Shown here in pieces: positions 5,706 through 6,048 of a stretch of 6,048 nt of DNA. Position numbers and translations under genes: made by a program. The notes below the pieces were generated by a model that did not search any database, was not told the origin of the DNA, and worked only from the letters and a program-made list of their open reading frames with translations. Location: positions 1 to 6,048 of the forward strand of contig CALAKE010000744.1 in assembly GCA_937922775.1 (NCBI GenBank). The letters are read 5' to 3'. Source of the stretch: an uncultured bacterium. Its GTDB lineage: Bacteria > Acidobacteriota > UBA890. How positions within the stretch are numbered: position 1 is the first letter of the stretch; every line of letters starts with the position of its first letter.

Positions 5706-6048
5706 CTATTCTTCGATCGGAAGGTAGAGATCGAGCAGGAACTGCTCCCCAGGGGCCCCCGGGTTGCGGGCTTTCTCGAGCTCATGGGTGGGACGCCAGT
5801 CGTAGTCGCTCTCCTCGACCCACTCCCATAGCTGGTGCCAGACTTCGGGCATGGTTCCCGACGGGTCGTCGTGCAGCTGGCACGTCGTGACCGCGTAAAG
5901 GCCACCCTCGAATCTCTTCACCTCGGCCGCATGGTCGGATTCGATATCCGAGTCGACTCGAATCCAGAGCTCGTATCCATATTTCCCACCTCTCGGGCTC
6001 GGGTTCGGATTGTTGAAGCCGAAGATCGGATGGCGATCGAGATCAACG
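5706..6048 (-). CDS. GyrI-like/AraC effector-binding domain protein (partial, N-terminus outside window)
   Basis: The minus-strand frame is open from the right edge (first full codon at 6047) to TAG at 5708-5706, giving 113 visible residues. The GTG at 5921 in the same frame is internal, because conserved domain sequence continues upstream of it. Visible motifs fit the C-terminal two thirds of a GyrI-like small-molecule-binding domain: 'FGFNNPNPSP' (9-18), 'YGYELWIRV' (23-31) with the conserved Glu, 'EGGLYAVTTCQ' (47-57), 'WHQLWEWVEESDYDWRP' (70-86) and the final strand 'QFLLDLYLPIEE' (102-113). This fold binds hydrophobic or cationic ligands. It occurs as the C-terminal half of AraC- and MerR-type regulators (Rob, BmrR) and as stand-alone proteins. 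Which applies depends on the missing N-terminus: a complete domain is about 150-160 aa, so at least some 40 residues are missing. The next gene downstream on the same strand starts 186 nt on. Confidence 0.85.
   Translation of the reverse strand, partial: VDLDRHPIFGFNNPNPSPRGGKYGYELWIRVDSDIESDHAAEVKRFEGGLYAVTTCQLHDDPSGTMPEVWHQLWEWVEESDYDWRPTHELEKARNPGAPGEQFLLDLYLPIEE

Noticed and set aside
5937..5965. 8-bp inverted repeat GGATTCGA/TCGAATCC with an overlapping palindrome CGAGTCGACTCG
   Set aside because: It is inside the coding sequence of the GyrI-like domain, where the encoded residues fit the family. Probably chance in GC-rich coding DNA.
5924..6048. Treating the GyrI-like gene as a short complete gene starting at GTG 5921
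   Set aside because: The frame stays open to the right edge and encodes conserved family motifs (FGFNNPNPSP, YGYELW) upstream of that GTG, so the gene is partial.

Overview
The window is GC-rich bacterial DNA carrying six protein genes, two of them cut by the window edges. The best taxonomic clue is a complete orphan permease of the ADOP type (acidobacterial duplicated orphan permease, MacB/FtsX-like, 885 aa) directly behind a PadR-family repressor. That pair is a hallmark of Acidobacteriota and also occurs in Gemmatimonadota and a few related phyla. I favour Acidobacteriota but cannot prove it from one window.

Layout: (1) positions 1-763, minus strand: the first 254 codons of an exported protein with a concanavalin A/LamG-like jelly-roll domain. 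It runs off the left edge. (2) 764-1002: a divergent intergenic region of 239 bp with three possible hairpins. (3) 1003-1917, plus strand: a lipoprotein with an atypical SGNH/GDSL hydrolase fold. (4) 1918-1974: a short convergent gap. (5) 1975-4632, minus: the ADOP permease. (6) 4650-4994, minus: padR-type regulator, GTG start, 17 nt upstream of the permease. (7) 4995-5123: intergenic region with a sharply AT-rich operator/promoter island. (8) 5124-5519, minus: single-domain CheY-like response regulator. (9) 5706-6048, minus: the C-terminal part of a GyrI-like effector-binding domain protein that runs off the right edge.

How the parts relate: the PadR regulator and the permease form a clear two-gene operon. 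The AT-rich island upstream has a perfect 6-2-6 inverted repeat (TAGTAT-TG-ATACTA) overlapping a good -10 box, plus an extra ATACTA half-site one helical turn downstream. This fits autorepression by the PadR protein. No ABC ATPase is present, as expected for an orphan permease. The two divergent genes at the left both encode exported proteins, one with a carbohydrate-binding-type fold and one esterase-like. A joint role in handling glycans at the cell surface is possible but is inference only. The response regulator and the GyrI-like protein are sensors with no partner in view.

I see no sign of a mobile element, CRISPR array, tRNA, rRNA or phage gene, and no convincing previously unknown system. 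The points most worth a second look are the PadR operator array, the non-canonical SGNH catalytic blocks and the structured divergent intergenic region.
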